Part shown: one piece after another, positions 1 through 6,491 of the stretch
Layout of the letters: each line of letters begins with the position of its first letter
Numbering within the stretch: the first letter of the stretch is position 1
Source: Nitrospirota bacterium
GTDB taxonomy: Bacteria; Nitrospirota; CAKKRA01; 9FT-COMBO-42-15
Assembly: GCA_016195585.1 (NCBI GenBank)
Contig: JACPZJ010000087.1
Location: 1-21,616, forward strand
Direction: 5' to 3'
Length of the DNA: 21,616 bases
Notes under the pieces: generated by a model
What the model saw: the letters and a program-made list of their open reading frames with translations, nothing else
What the model was told of the DNA's origin: nothing
The model's database searches: none
Translations under genes and position numbers: made by a program

Positions 1-206
1 TCTCTTACGCCATCAAGGGTTCTTATCTTTGATAATATCATCTCGCCCAGACCCTTTAAATCGGGGGCCTCAACAAGTGCAATAATATCATAAGGGCCTG
101 TTACTGTATGGACAGTCTTAATCCACTTTAAAGCAGAGATAAATTTAAAGGCGCTTTCAGTCCTGTCGCCGACAACCCTGATTAGTACATACGCATTAAG
201 AGCCAT
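1..206 (-). CDS. Lrp/AsnC ligand-binding (RAM) domain protein, 3' part cut by window edge
   Basis: The reading frame on the minus strand starts at ATG 206-204, preceded by a strong GGAGG Shine-Dalgarno (complement of 216-220), and runs off the left edge. The visible 68 residues begin MALNAYVLIRV and contain VTGPYDIIALVEAPD, typical of the alpha/beta RAM domain of Lrp/AsnC regulators, which binds amino acids and drives oligomerisation. There is no helix-turn-helix ahead of the domain, so this is a stand-alone RAM protein of the short kind (usually about 75-80 aa) rather than a full regulator. Such proteins may act as amino-acid sensors or subunits that mix with full-length Lrp proteins; that role is inference. 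The family call is fairly secure. Confidence 0.82.
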   Translation of the reverse strand, partial: MALNAYVLIRVVGDRTESAFKFISALKWIKTVHTVTGPYDIIALVEAPDLKGLGEMILSKIRTLDGVR

Positions 207-264
207 GAATAACCACCTCCTCTCAACTTAATCAACTAATACAAACGAAATAATTAATGTTGTA

Positions 265-352
265 CACCCCTCACCCTCACCCTCTCCCACAAGGGGAGAG
301 GGAATCTTATTATTTCCCCTCCCTTGATGGGAGGGGATTAAGGGGAGGGTGG
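265..352. repeat. GC-rich tandem-hairpin intergenic repeat, copy A
   Basis: Two perfect or near-perfect hairpins lie side by side: CCCTCTCCC pairing with GGGAGAGGG (about 280-302), and CCCCTCCC pairing with GGGAGGGG around a TTGAT loop (about 316-337). The element ends in AAGGGGAGGGTG. A longer copy with the same opening (CCCCTCACCCT), the same second hairpin and the same end occurs at 16137-16260. It sits between the end of the metallo-hydrolase gene and the RAM gene, both on the minus strand. The hairpins lack a following U-run in either direction, so this is a dispersed repeat rather than a classic intrinsic terminator, though it could still slow polymerase or protect 3' ends. Confidence 0.85.
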
Positions 353-369
353 TTGAGATGTCAACTTAT

Positions 370-1215
370 TTATTGCGTTTGTATTAATTTCAGCTTATCT
401 CCATCTCTCTTCAGATAACCCGTTTTTATTTTCGGGTCATGCTCAAAAATCAAAAGCCATCCTTCGTCAGCAGACTGATTTAATATCCTCTTTTTGTTCT
501 CAAGCGTTTCAAGGGGAAAAAGGTCATAGCCCATTATATATGGAAAAGGTATATGCGATGCTGTAGGCACCAGATCCCCAAGATAGACCGCCTTTTTATT
601 CGCAGATTCTATGAGCACACACTGGTGATTGCGATTATGTCCTGGTGTCTTTATTACCATTACACCTTCAGCTATTTTCTTATCGCCCTCAACAAATTCA
701 ACTGCCCCTGCCTCTCTTAATGGCAGGAAATCATCCATTCGATAGCTTGCCTTTGTCCTCTCATTTGTATGAATGGCATCATCCCATTCACCCTTCTGTA
801 TAATATACCTTGCATTTGGAAAGGTCGGCATATATTTTCCTTCTGAATCCATGATTGTATTTCCGCCTGCGTGATCAAAATGAAGATGCGTATTTATAAC
901 AATATCTATATCCGATGTCTTTAATCCTGCTGCGCCAAGAAGGCGATCCATTGGCTGATAATCTTCTATACCAAAAATGGCATTAAATTTTTCATCGCCT
1001 TTATTGCCAATGCCTGTGTCAATTAATATATTTTGTCTCCCTGTCCTGACAAGCAGGATGTTCATGGCGAGTAGTATCCTGTTTTTTTTATCAGCAGGAT
1101 TTGTCTTTTCCCAAAGGGTCTTTGGCACTGCGCCGAACATTGCCCCGCCATCAAGACGAAAAAATCCGCTTGTGATTACATGGAGCTCAAAATCACCCAC
1201 TTTCATTTTGAACAT
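370..1215 (-). CDS. Metallo-beta-lactamase-fold hydrolase (lactonase-like)
   Basis: This 281-aa protein is a cytoplasmic metal-dependent hydrolase of the MBL superfamily, without a signal peptide. The binuclear metal site is complete: H110, H112, D114 and H115 in THLHFDHAGGN, H193 in TPGHN, D214 in YLGD and H259 in FEHD. The N-terminal strand NILIDTGIG precedes the motif as expected. The length and the order of motifs resemble the YtnP/AHL-lactonase-like branch, but substrate cannot be told from sequence. ATG at 1215 is used here; a second in-frame ATG at 1206 (giving MKVGDFELHV) is equally plausible, as neither has a clear Shine-Dalgarno and the predicted transcription start lies only a few bases upstream. 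The gene reads away from the small heat shock gene. Confidence 0.88.
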   Translation of the reverse strand: MFKMKVGDFELHVITSGFFRLDGGAMFGAVPKTLWEKTNPADKKNRILLAMNILLVRTGRQNILIDTGIGNKGDEKFNAIFGIEDYQPMDRLLGAAGLKTSDIDIVINTHLHFDHAGGNTIMDSEGKYMPTFPNARYIIQKGEWDDAIHTNERTKASYRMDDFLPLREAGAVEFVEGDKKIAEGVMVIKTPGHNRNHQCVLIESANKKAVYLGDLVPTASHIPFPYIMGYDLFPLETLENKKRILNQSADEGWLLIFEHDPKIKTGYLKRDGDKLKLIQTQ

Positions 1216-1226
1216 TTTTCAAGATT

Positions 1227-1255
1227 ATTCTATTACAACCAAAGATAAATTGCAA
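1227..1255 (-). promoter_or_regulatory. Probable sigma70-type promoter for the MBL-fold gene
   Basis: Read on the minus strand, TTGCAA (1255-1250) is followed after exactly 17 bases by TAGAAT (1232-1227). Both hexamers are close to consensus. Transcription would begin near 1220, leaving a nearly leaderless message for the ATG at 1215, or a short leader for the ATG at 1206. Confidence 0.55.
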
Positions 1256-1347
1256 AGCAAAAAAGGCGGTCTTATAACCTCTTAATTTATCAGGATTTCT
1301 TTGGTGGATAACTTTGAGGTTTTTTCAATAAAATCAATAAATTATTC

Positions 1348-1376
1348 TTGAAAAAATCTGGTTTTTGTGCTATACT
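1348..1376 (+). promoter_or_regulatory. Sigma70-type promoter of the small heat shock gene
   Basis: TTGAAA (1348-1353) and TATACT (1371-1376) are separated by exactly 17 bases, and a TGC just before the -10 gives an extended -10 element. This is the best sigma70-type match in the window. The start of transcription would be near 1383, giving an unusually long leader of about 170 bases before the ATG at 1553. No CIRCE-type inverted repeat is seen. Confidence 0.72.
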
Positions 1377-1382
1377 ATTTTT

Positions 1383-1552
1383 ATAAAAAAAGCATCAGGC
1401 GAGGTGTAAGGGAATAGAGGGCTGCACAAAAATCGTTTCGTCCTTGGTTATGCAGATTAAAAGCCAGATTACACGGATTAGAAGTTTTAAATCTGAGTAA
1501 TCATGTGTTAGAATCTGTGTAATCAGGTATTTTCAAAAGGAGGTGACTTTAT
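1383..1552 (+). promoter_or_regulatory. Long structured 5' leader of the small heat shock gene
   Basis: The predicted transcript carries about 170 untranslated bases. CAGATTACACGGATT (1465-1479) and AATCTGTGTAATCAG (1512-1526) form an inverted repeat matching at 13 of 15 positions, and a third related unit, AATCTGAGTAATCAT, lies between them (1490-1504). The right arm ends shortly before the Shine-Dalgarno AAAGGAGGTGA (1536-1546). The stem does not include the ribosome-binding site, so an RNA-thermometer role is possible but not shown. With 1216-1347, which holds only the two divergent promoters, this accounts for the 337-base gap between genes. Confidence 0.4.
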
Positions 1553-2041
1553 ATGACTAAACTCATAAAATGGAGCCCCTTTTCAGAACTTACAACCTTG
1601 CACAAAGAGATGGATGATCTTTTTAAGAGATTCTTTGGTGCAGGGGAAAGGGTTTTAGGTTTAAGAGAGAGAGAAGAATGGTATCCTGCAATGGAGAGCT
1701 TCATTAGCAAAGGTAGCCTCATTATAAGGGCAGAGCTGCCGGGGGTAGATCCCAAGGATGTTGACATCTCCATAGTCGGGAATCACCTTACAATTAAGGG
1801 CGAGAGGATGACCACAAGGGAGATGAAAGAAGAGGAATGCCTTGTAAAAGAGATTTCCTATGGCGCCTTTGAAAGGTCCATGACCCTACCTGAGGGTGTA
1901 GATATCAATAAGGTGCATGCTAAATATGCAGATGGTATTCTTGAGATCGCAATGCCTGTTCCAAAGGAGCTTGCTGCCAAGAAGGTAGAGATTGAGTACA
2001 AAGAGACACCTGAAAGGGAGAGGGTTATTAAGGCTGCTTAA
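1553..2041 (+). CDS. Small heat shock protein, Hsp20/alpha-crystallin family
   Basis: The 162-aa protein is an ATP-independent holdase chaperone that binds unfolding proteins in the cytoplasm. The N-terminal arm contains WSPFSELTTLHKEMDDLF, the usual start of bacterial class A sHsps. The alpha-crystallin domain spans roughly residues 45-140, with ELPGVDPKDVDISI, the YGAFERSMTLPEGVD stretch and the hallmark YADGILEIAMP. The C-terminal tail carries VEI, a match to the I/V-x-I/V oligomerisation motif. The start is fixed by a strong AAAGGAGGTGA 9 bases before ATG 1553. The gene is monocistronic: it has its own promoter, and a strong terminator follows. Length is normal for the family. Confidence 0.95.
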   Translation: MTKLIKWSPFSELTTLHKEMDDLFKRFFGAGERVLGLREREEWYPAMESFISKGSLIIRAELPGVDPKDVDISIVGNHLTIKGERMTTREMKEEECLVKEISYGAFERSMTLPEGVDINKVHAKYADGILEIAMPVPKELAAKKVEIEYKETPERERVIKAA

Positions 2042-2090
2042 GTAAGTATAATGAAGATATCTTCCCTTACGCCTTGCCTGCAGTTTTAAA

Positions 2091-2126
2091 AATAAAAAAT
2101 GCCCCTTTTAAAGGGGTATTTTTTTA
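2091..2126. terminator. Bidirectional intrinsic terminator
   Basis: A long stem is formed by an A-run plus TGCCCCTT on the left and AAGGGGTA plus a T-run on the right, with a three-base loop around 2108-2110. Read rightwards it ends the small heat shock transcript with a U-run from 2119. Read leftwards the A-run at 2091-2099 becomes the U-run for the convergent small gene, whose stop codon lies at 2126-2124 inside the element. Confidence 0.85.
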
Positions 2127-2276
2127 TGCCTCTTTTTCCTCGGCTATACTTTCTACTTCTTCCCTGTGGGCTTCAAGGATGCTGTGCACCTTGATATTGG
2201 CGCTCTCAATGGCCTTTTTAATTTCCACAAGCTTTGCATCGTAGACCTTGAGCATATAATTAATCCTTACAGGCAT
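2124..2276 (-). CDS. Hypothetical 50-aa small protein
   Basis: On the minus strand an ATG at 2276-2274 opens a 50-codon frame ending in TAA at 2126-2124. It is preceded by AAGGAGGAT about 10 bases upstream and by a plausible promoter at 2345-2373, and it is followed by the shared terminator, so it has every sign of a real gene. The product starts MPVRINYMLKVYDAKLVEIK and ends in the acidic EEVESIAEEKEA; it is highly charged and probably mostly helical or coiled-coil, with no signal peptide or membrane segment. I do not recognise the family. It converges on the heat shock gene, but a functional link is not shown. Confidence 0.7.
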   Translation of the reverse strand: MPVRINYMLKVYDAKLVEIKKAIESANIKVHSILEAHREEVESIAEEKEA

Positions 2277-2344
2277 AGAAATCTATCCTCCTTGTTTGAT
2301 TTTTGTGTCATTATTATTATTAAAACCAACTATTCTTAGGCATG

Positions 2345-2373
2345 ATTGTAGTGGAGAAACAGATAAAAATCAA
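2345..2373 (-). promoter_or_regulatory. Probable promoter for the 50-aa protein gene
   Basis: Read on the minus strand, TTGATT (2373-2368) and TACAAT (2350-2345) are separated by 17 bases. The start of transcription would fall near 2338, leaving a leader of about 60 bases before ATG 2276. Confidence 0.5.
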
Positions 2374-2405
2374 GGGTTTATTTTAATTTTTCTTTGGCCT
2401 TTTCC

Positions 2406-2433
2406 TTGACATTTACCTTTTTTTTGTTAAAAT
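2406..2433 (+). promoter_or_regulatory. Probable sigma70-type promoter of the TPR-roadblock-aroQ run
   Basis: A perfect TTGACA (2406-2411) is followed after 16 bases by TAAAAT (2428-2433), five of six matches to the -10 consensus. It lies about 60 bases ahead of the GTG at 2491 and diverges from the promoter of the 50-aa gene. Confidence 0.6.
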
Positions 2434-2490
2434 TACAATGATAATCACCAAAATATTATCTGACTCACCCATATATTTGAGGATATATAA

Positions 2491-4299
2491 GTGGCTAAAA
2501 TAAAAGAAGAATATAAACTTTCACCAGAGATTGAGAAGTTAGGAGAAAAACTGGCGAAAGACCCTTCTTCAAAGCTATTCCTTCCCCTTGCAGAGGAATA
2601 CGCAAAGGGCGGAATGTTTGAAGAGGCGTTGACTGTTATAAAAGACGGGCTTAAATATCATCCGGCTTATGTTAGCGCGAGGGTGGCCTTAGGCAAGGTC
2701 TATCTTAAAAAAGGGCTTTTAAAAGAGGCGCTGGATGAGTTTAAAAAGGTTATTTCTGCAAATCCTGATAATATCCTAGTCCACAAAAAATTAGCAGAGG
2801 TTCATCAGAAATTAGGCAATATGCAGGATGCCATAAAGAGTTGTAACACAGTACTCCTTTTGAATCCAAAGGACGAAGAGATCAGGGCGATGTTAAGACA
2901 ACTGGAGATTGTCGCACCTGCTGCCCCAAAGGCCCCTGAGAAACCAGTGGAGCCAATGCCTTCTGCTGGAAAGCCTGTGGAAAAAACTGTTGCAGAAAGA
3001 CCCATCCCGGAGAAACCACCTACAGAAAGACCAGCAGCAGTGAAACCATCGGTTCCTGTTATGCCTGAACCTGTTGAAAAGGAGAAGGAGCCCTACATAA
3101 TAGAAGAAAAGATTGAGGAGCCTTTTGGACGGATGGATTTTGCTGAAAAGGGTATGGAGGAAGAAAAATCATCTATTGAAAAGGAGCTTCCTATCGAAGA
3201 AGAGGCTATTATTCAGGACAGCGGTTTGAGCCAGATAGAGGAGTCCTTTAAGATACCTGAGGATAAAGAAGATATACTCAATCTTGGTGAAGAGAAGGTG
3301 GAGGCTAAAAAGAAGGAGGGGAGCCTCTGGGAGATGCCATCTGAGAAGGAAGATGCTATCTCTTTTGAAGGACCCATTAAGGCGCCTGAAGCTAAAAGGA
3401 AAGATAAGGTTGAGGAAATCTTCCCCTTTAAAGAAGAAGATGTTAAGGCACAGGCAGGTGAATCAGAAGAAGGGAATGTGCCTGTTTATGAGATAAGCGA
3501 TGAAGAATTAATAAGCTTTCCTACTGACCTCATTCAGTCTGATGAGGAGATGGTTTATGAGGCAAAGAAAAAGGAAGACGAGATAATAAGTTTGGATATT
3601 TCGCCAAAAGAGAGGGCATCTGAGCAGCCAGAAAAGATAAAAGAGCCTCCTCATGGCGAGGATATGATAATTATTGAAGAGCCTGAAGAGGAGCTTTTGT
3701 CGCTTGAAACTCCAATACCAGAGATTAAGCCAGAGATTAAGATAGAGCCGCCAAAGGCAGAACCTAAAGAGGATATCTTATCAGTTGAGGAGATAAGAGT
3801 AGAGATGCCGTTTTTCGCAGAAGCTGAGGCTCCAAAGGTAGCAGTAGCCGGTAAAGAGGAGCTTGCGACAGAGACCCTTGCGGAGTTGTATATAAAACAG
3901 GGTTTTTATGATAAGGGTATTGATATATATAGTAAGCTCTTGAAGGCAGAGCCTAAGAATAGTGTATTAAATCAAAAATTAAAGGATGCTATTACGCTCT
4001 CAAATCTGCTTGCAGGCGGCCAAAAGAAGGATAAGGATTATGAAGAGATTATTCCGGGTGTAACTATAGAAAAAACAGGCGCAGCAGTTGAGAATATAGA
4101 GATAGTTGAGATACCATCTCCAAAGGCTGAGGCAGTCAAAGAAAGGGTAGTTATTCCTCAGCCCCCTGTTCAAAGGCCAAAGGAAGAGGCTAAAAAAACA
4201 GAACCACCAAAGACAGGGGATCTGCCTCCTAAGGCTCCCAAACAGAAGGCAAAGATACAGAGGTTACAGAGTTGGCTTGAAAATGTAAAGAAAGGGTAA
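2491..4299 (+). CDS. TPR protein with long acidic Pro/Glu/Lys-rich linker
   Basis: The 602-aa protein has no signal peptide or membrane segment, so it is probably cytoplasmic. Residues about 14-140 hold three or four TPR units (for example EYAKGGMFEEALTVIKDGLK, GKVYLKKGLLKEALDEFKK, AEVHQKLGNMQDAIKSCNT). A low-complexity linker rich in E, K and P follows (about 140-455), then one more TPR (ELYIKQGFYDKGIDIYSKLL, about 465-485), a second linker and a short conserved-looking tail ending RLQSWLENVKKG. The architecture suggests a flexible scaffold with two protein-binding ends. The start is GTG at 2491, with a modest GAGG about 8 bases upstream. Only five bases separate it from the roadblock gene, so the two are surely co-transcribed and may interact. 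Confidence 0.88.
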   Translation: MAKIKEEYKLSPEIEKLGEKLAKDPSSKLFLPLAEEYAKGGMFEEALTVIKDGLKYHPAYVSARVALGKVYLKKGLLKEALDEFKKVISANPDNILVHKKLAEVHQKLGNMQDAIKSCNTVLLLNPKDEEIRAMLRQLEIVAPAAPKAPEKPVEPMPSAGKPVEKTVAERPIPEKPPTERPAAVKPSVPVMPEPVEKEKEPYIIEEKIEEPFGRMDFAEKGMEEEKSSIEKELPIEEEAIIQDSGLSQIEESFKIPEDKEDILNLGEEKVEAKKKEGSLWEMPSEKEDAISFEGPIKAPEAKRKDKVEEIFPFKEEDVKAQAGESEEGNVPVYEISDEELISFPTDLIQSDEEMVYEAKKKEDEIISLDISPKERASEQPEKIKEPPHGEDMIIIEEPEEELLSLETPIPEIKPEIKIEPPKAEPKEDILSVEEIRVEMPFFAEAEAPKVAVAGKEELATETLAELYIKQGFYDKGIDIYSKLLKAEPKNSVLNQKLKDAITLSNLLAGGQKKDKDYEEIIPGVTIEKTGAAVENIEIVEIPSPKAEAVKERVVIPQPPVQRPKEEAKKTEPPKTGDLPPKAPKQKAKIQRLQSWLENVKKG

Positions 4300-4304
4300 T
4301 TTCT

Positions 4305-4664
4305 ATGGGCTTTACTGAGATACTTCGGCGTATAGTAGATGAAGAGAAGGATGCCCTTTGTATTGCTATTGTTGGTACAGACGGCATTGTAGTGGAAGAG
4401 CGCCTCGTTGATAGTCAGATTGATCTTGCATCAGTAGGCGCAGAGTACAGCAGTATTTTAAAGGATATAAGCAAGGTATCCGATTCCTTGAGGTTTGGCG
4501 ATGTCAAAGAGGTGGTGGTCTTTACTGACAAGGCAATAGTAATGCTAAAGGGTATTAATAAGGAATATTTCATACTTTTTGCTATAAAGCCTGATGGGAA
4601 TATTGGTAAGGGGCGCTTTCTTCTCCGCAGGGAGATGCCAAAATTAGAGAAAGAGCTGCAATAA
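4305..4664 (+). CDS. Roadblock/LC7-domain protein (MglB-like fold)
   Basis: This 119-aa protein consists of one roadblock/LC7 domain: helix 1 (FTEILRRIVDEEKDALCIAI), the glycine turn and strand VGTDGIVVEE, a long helix from about residue 40 to 60, then strands VKEVVVFTDKAIVMLKGI and EYFILFAIKP. Family members bind or regulate small GTPases of the Ras/MglA type; MglB of Myxococcus is the best-known bacterial example. No MglA-like GTPase is seen in this window, so a partner would be encoded elsewhere. It follows the TPR gene by five bases and lies upstream of aroQ across an AT-rich palindrome. The fold call is good; the role is inferred. Confidence 0.85.
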   Translation: MGFTEILRRIVDEEKDALCIAIVGTDGIVVEERLVDSQIDLASVGAEYSSILKDISKVSDSLRFGDVKEVVVFTDKAIVMLKGINKEYFILFAIKPDGNIGKGRFLLRREMPKLEKELQ

Positions 4665-4670
4665 AAAAAA

Positions 4671-4735
4671 TAAAAAATCAAAATGCAAAAATCAAAATTA
4701 AGGAAATTAATTTTGATTTTTGATTTATTGAGGAC
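4671..4735. repeat. AT-rich perfect palindrome between roadblock gene and aroQ
   Basis: AAAAATCAAAATTAA (4687-4701) pairs perfectly over 15 bases with TTAATTTTGATTTTT (4707-4721) around a GGAAA loop. A further related unit (AAAATCAAAATGC) precedes it. Similar AT-rich arms occur at 17800-17925, suggesting a dispersed family. It fills nearly all of the space between the two genes. Confidence 0.75.
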
Positions 4736-4743
4736 ACTTGCCG

Positions 4744-5193
4744 ATGCTAAAGATACTTGTATTACACGGACCAAATCTGAATCTCCTTGGACTCAGGGAG
4801 CCTGAGATCTACGGCAAGACCACGCTCATTGATATAAACAAGGAGCTTATGGGATTTGCAAAGAAAGAGGGCCTTGAGCTTACTACTAAACAGTCCAATT
4901 TTGAGGGCGAGTTGATACAGATAATACAGGAGACAATGGAAAATTATGACGGCATAGTCTTTAATCCGGCGGCCTATACACATACCAGTATTGCCCTGAG
5001 GGATGCAATAGCAGCAGTGAATATTCCGGTTATAGAGGTTCATCTGTCAAATATATATAAAAGAGAGCAGTTCAGGCATCATTCTTATATCTCTGAAGTG
5101 GTGGAGGGGGTTGTATCAGGTTTTGGAAAAGAGAGCTATTTCTTAGGGCTCAGGGCATTAATAAATCTACTCTCCAAGAAGGCAAAAAAATAA
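4744..5193 (+). CDS. aroQ: 3-dehydroquinate dehydratase, type II
   Basis: The enzyme dehydrates 3-dehydroquinate to 3-dehydroshikimate, the third step of the shikimate pathway, as a cytoplasmic dodecamer. All family signatures are present: GPNLNLLG, REPEIYG with the catalytic arginine (R18) and tyrosine (Y23), SNFEGELI, NPAAYTHTSIALRDA, the catalytic histidine in VIEVHLSNI, then REQFRHHSYIS and VSGFG. ATG 4744 gives 149 aa, the usual length, and places the GAGG at 4730-4733 ten bases upstream; an in-frame TTG at 4738 would add two residues but leaves only four bases of spacing. It is four bases ahead of the M24 peptidase gene. From memory, the order aroQ, M24 peptidase, efp, accB, accC is also known from Bacillus subtilis (the yqhS-yqhT-efp region and accBC). 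Confidence 0.96.
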   Translation: MLKILVLHGPNLNLLGLREPEIYGKTTLIDINKELMGFAKKEGLELTTKQSNFEGELIQIIQETMENYDGIVFNPAAYTHTSIALRDAIAAVNIPVIEVHLSNIYKREQFRHHSYISEVVEGVVSGFGKESYFLGLRALINLLSKKAKK

Positions 5194-5197
5194 TCCA

Positions 5198-6262
5198 ATG
5201 AAATTTAATATTGACCGCCTCTCTGGTATAAGGGAGAGGTTTGCAGAAAAGAAGATTGATGCAATTTTTTTGACTGCCATACAAAATATAAGATATTTAT
5301 CCGGTTTCAGCGGCTCCTCTGCCTATATGCTGATTACAAGGGAGAAGGCTTATTTTATTACAGATTTCAGATATAAAACACAGGCAGCAGGGGAGGTAGA
5401 TGGGTATAATATCAGGATATATAGAGACTCAATAATTGATGAGATAAAGAGGCTGATAAGAAAAAATAATATCTCCCACCTTGGTATAGAAAAGAAGAAT
5501 ATTACGCTTGAATCATACCAAAAGTTGACAAAAGGATTAAAGAAGGTTAAAATTATCCCCACTTTAAATTTGGTGGAGGGGTTCAGGGCAGTAAAGGACT
5601 CAGTTGAGATAAAGAATATAATAAAGGCAATAAAGAGGGCAGAGTTGGCCTATAAAGAAATAAGTCCGAATATAAAAAAGGGCGCTGCTGAAAAGGATAT
5701 AGCCTTGAGATTAGAATATGCTATAAAGGGTTCAGGTTCTACAAGACTGCCGTTTGACATTATCGTGGCCTCTGGTTACAGGGCTGCACTGCCGCATGCA
5801 ACTGCAGGTAAACGTAGATTAAGAAGTAACGAGTCTCTTATTGCGGACTTTGGCGCAGAATATGAGGGTTATTTTTCGGATATTACCCGCACCAGCTTTA
5901 TTGGTCATAAGATGACCAAAAAGGCATGGAAGATATATGATACAGTATTGAGCGCCCAGCAGGCGGCAATTGATTTAATAAGGCCTAATATCAGGGCAAG
6001 GGATGTGGATGCAGCGGCCCGTAAGGTGATATCAAAGGCAGGATATGGCAAATACTTTGGCCATGGCACAGGACACGGTGTCGGATTGATGATACATGAG
6101 ATGCCGACAATCTCACCTAAGAGTGAGGATATATTAAAAGAGGGAATGATATTTACTGTAGAGCCGGGGATATATATTCCGGGATGGGGCGGCGTAAGGA
6201 TAGAGGATATGGTTCTTGTTACAAAGGCAGGATGCAGGGTGCTCACATCATTGCCAAAGTAG
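5198..6262 (+). CDS. M24-family Xaa-Pro aminopeptidase/dipeptidase
   Basis: The 354-aa protein cleaves N-terminal residues ahead of proline. An N-terminal creatinase-like domain (about 1-125; note YLSGFSGSSAYMLI) is followed by the pita-bread catalytic domain. All five metal ligands are seen: D217 and D228 in DFGAEYEGYFSDITRT, H293 in GHGTGHGVGL, E322 in TVEPGIYIP and E336 in RIEDMV. HEMPTISP after H293 is the usual second histidine motif. Length and layout match the PepQ/YqhT type, which often neighbours efp. The ATG is four bases after the aroQ stop, so translation is probably coupled. There is no signal peptide. Whether it acts as dipeptidase or aminopeptidase cannot be settled here. Confidence 0.94.
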   Translation: MKFNIDRLSGIRERFAEKKIDAIFLTAIQNIRYLSGFSGSSAYMLITREKAYFITDFRYKTQAAGEVDGYNIRIYRDSIIDEIKRLIRKNNISHLGIEKKNITLESYQKLTKGLKKVKIIPTLNLVEGFRAVKDSVEIKNIIKAIKRAELAYKEISPNIKKGAAEKDIALRLEYAIKGSGSTRLPFDIIVASGYRAALPHATAGKRRLRSNESLIADFGAEYEGYFSDITRTSFIGHKMTKKAWKIYDTVLSAQQAAIDLIRPNIRARDVDAAARKVISKAGYGKYFGHGTGHGVGLMIHEMPTISPKSEDILKEGMIFTVEPGIYIPGWGGVRIEDMVLVTKAGCRVLTSLPK

Positions 6263-6273
6263 ATTTATTAATA

Positions 6274-6456
6274 CCAAAAATACCCTCTTTGCTCTCTGTG
6301 CGAAGCTTTTGACCAGTCTAAGGATCGGGTCGCTCAAATATGCAAACTCGGCCTTCGGCCTCAGACAGTGTACATTTGCCCCTCTGGGGACGCTCCCGCT
6401 CGCCAAGGCAGGCGCCCCAAAAATTCCGTAATGTTCGCTCCATGGGTATTTTTTTG
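6274..6456. repeat. Intergenic element with complementary ends between M24 peptidase gene and efp
   Basis: The 229-base gap before efp contains a segment bounded by CCAAAAATACCC (6274-6285) and GGGTATTTTTTTG (6444-6456), which are inverted copies of each other. Inside lies a second inverted pair, CAAATATGCA (6336-6345) and TGTACATTTG (about 6369-6378), around a GGCC-TTC-GGCC hairpin. Base composition is GC-richer than the neighbouring genes. The short open frames across it do not look like genes. It may be a miniature mobile element or a REP-like unit. Confidence 0.55.
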
Positions 6457-6491
6457 TGTGCTAAATATTATCTTGTAAGGAGGGTTAACCG

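Noticed and set aside
265..352. Hairpins at 280-337 as an intrinsic terminator or CRISPR-like array
   Set aside because: No U-run follows the stems in either direction, and the units are adjacent hairpins without unique spacers.
977..1285. Plus-strand 102-codon open frame
   Set aside because: It lies antisense to the well-supported MBL-fold gene, has no ribosome-binding site and no family-like sequence.
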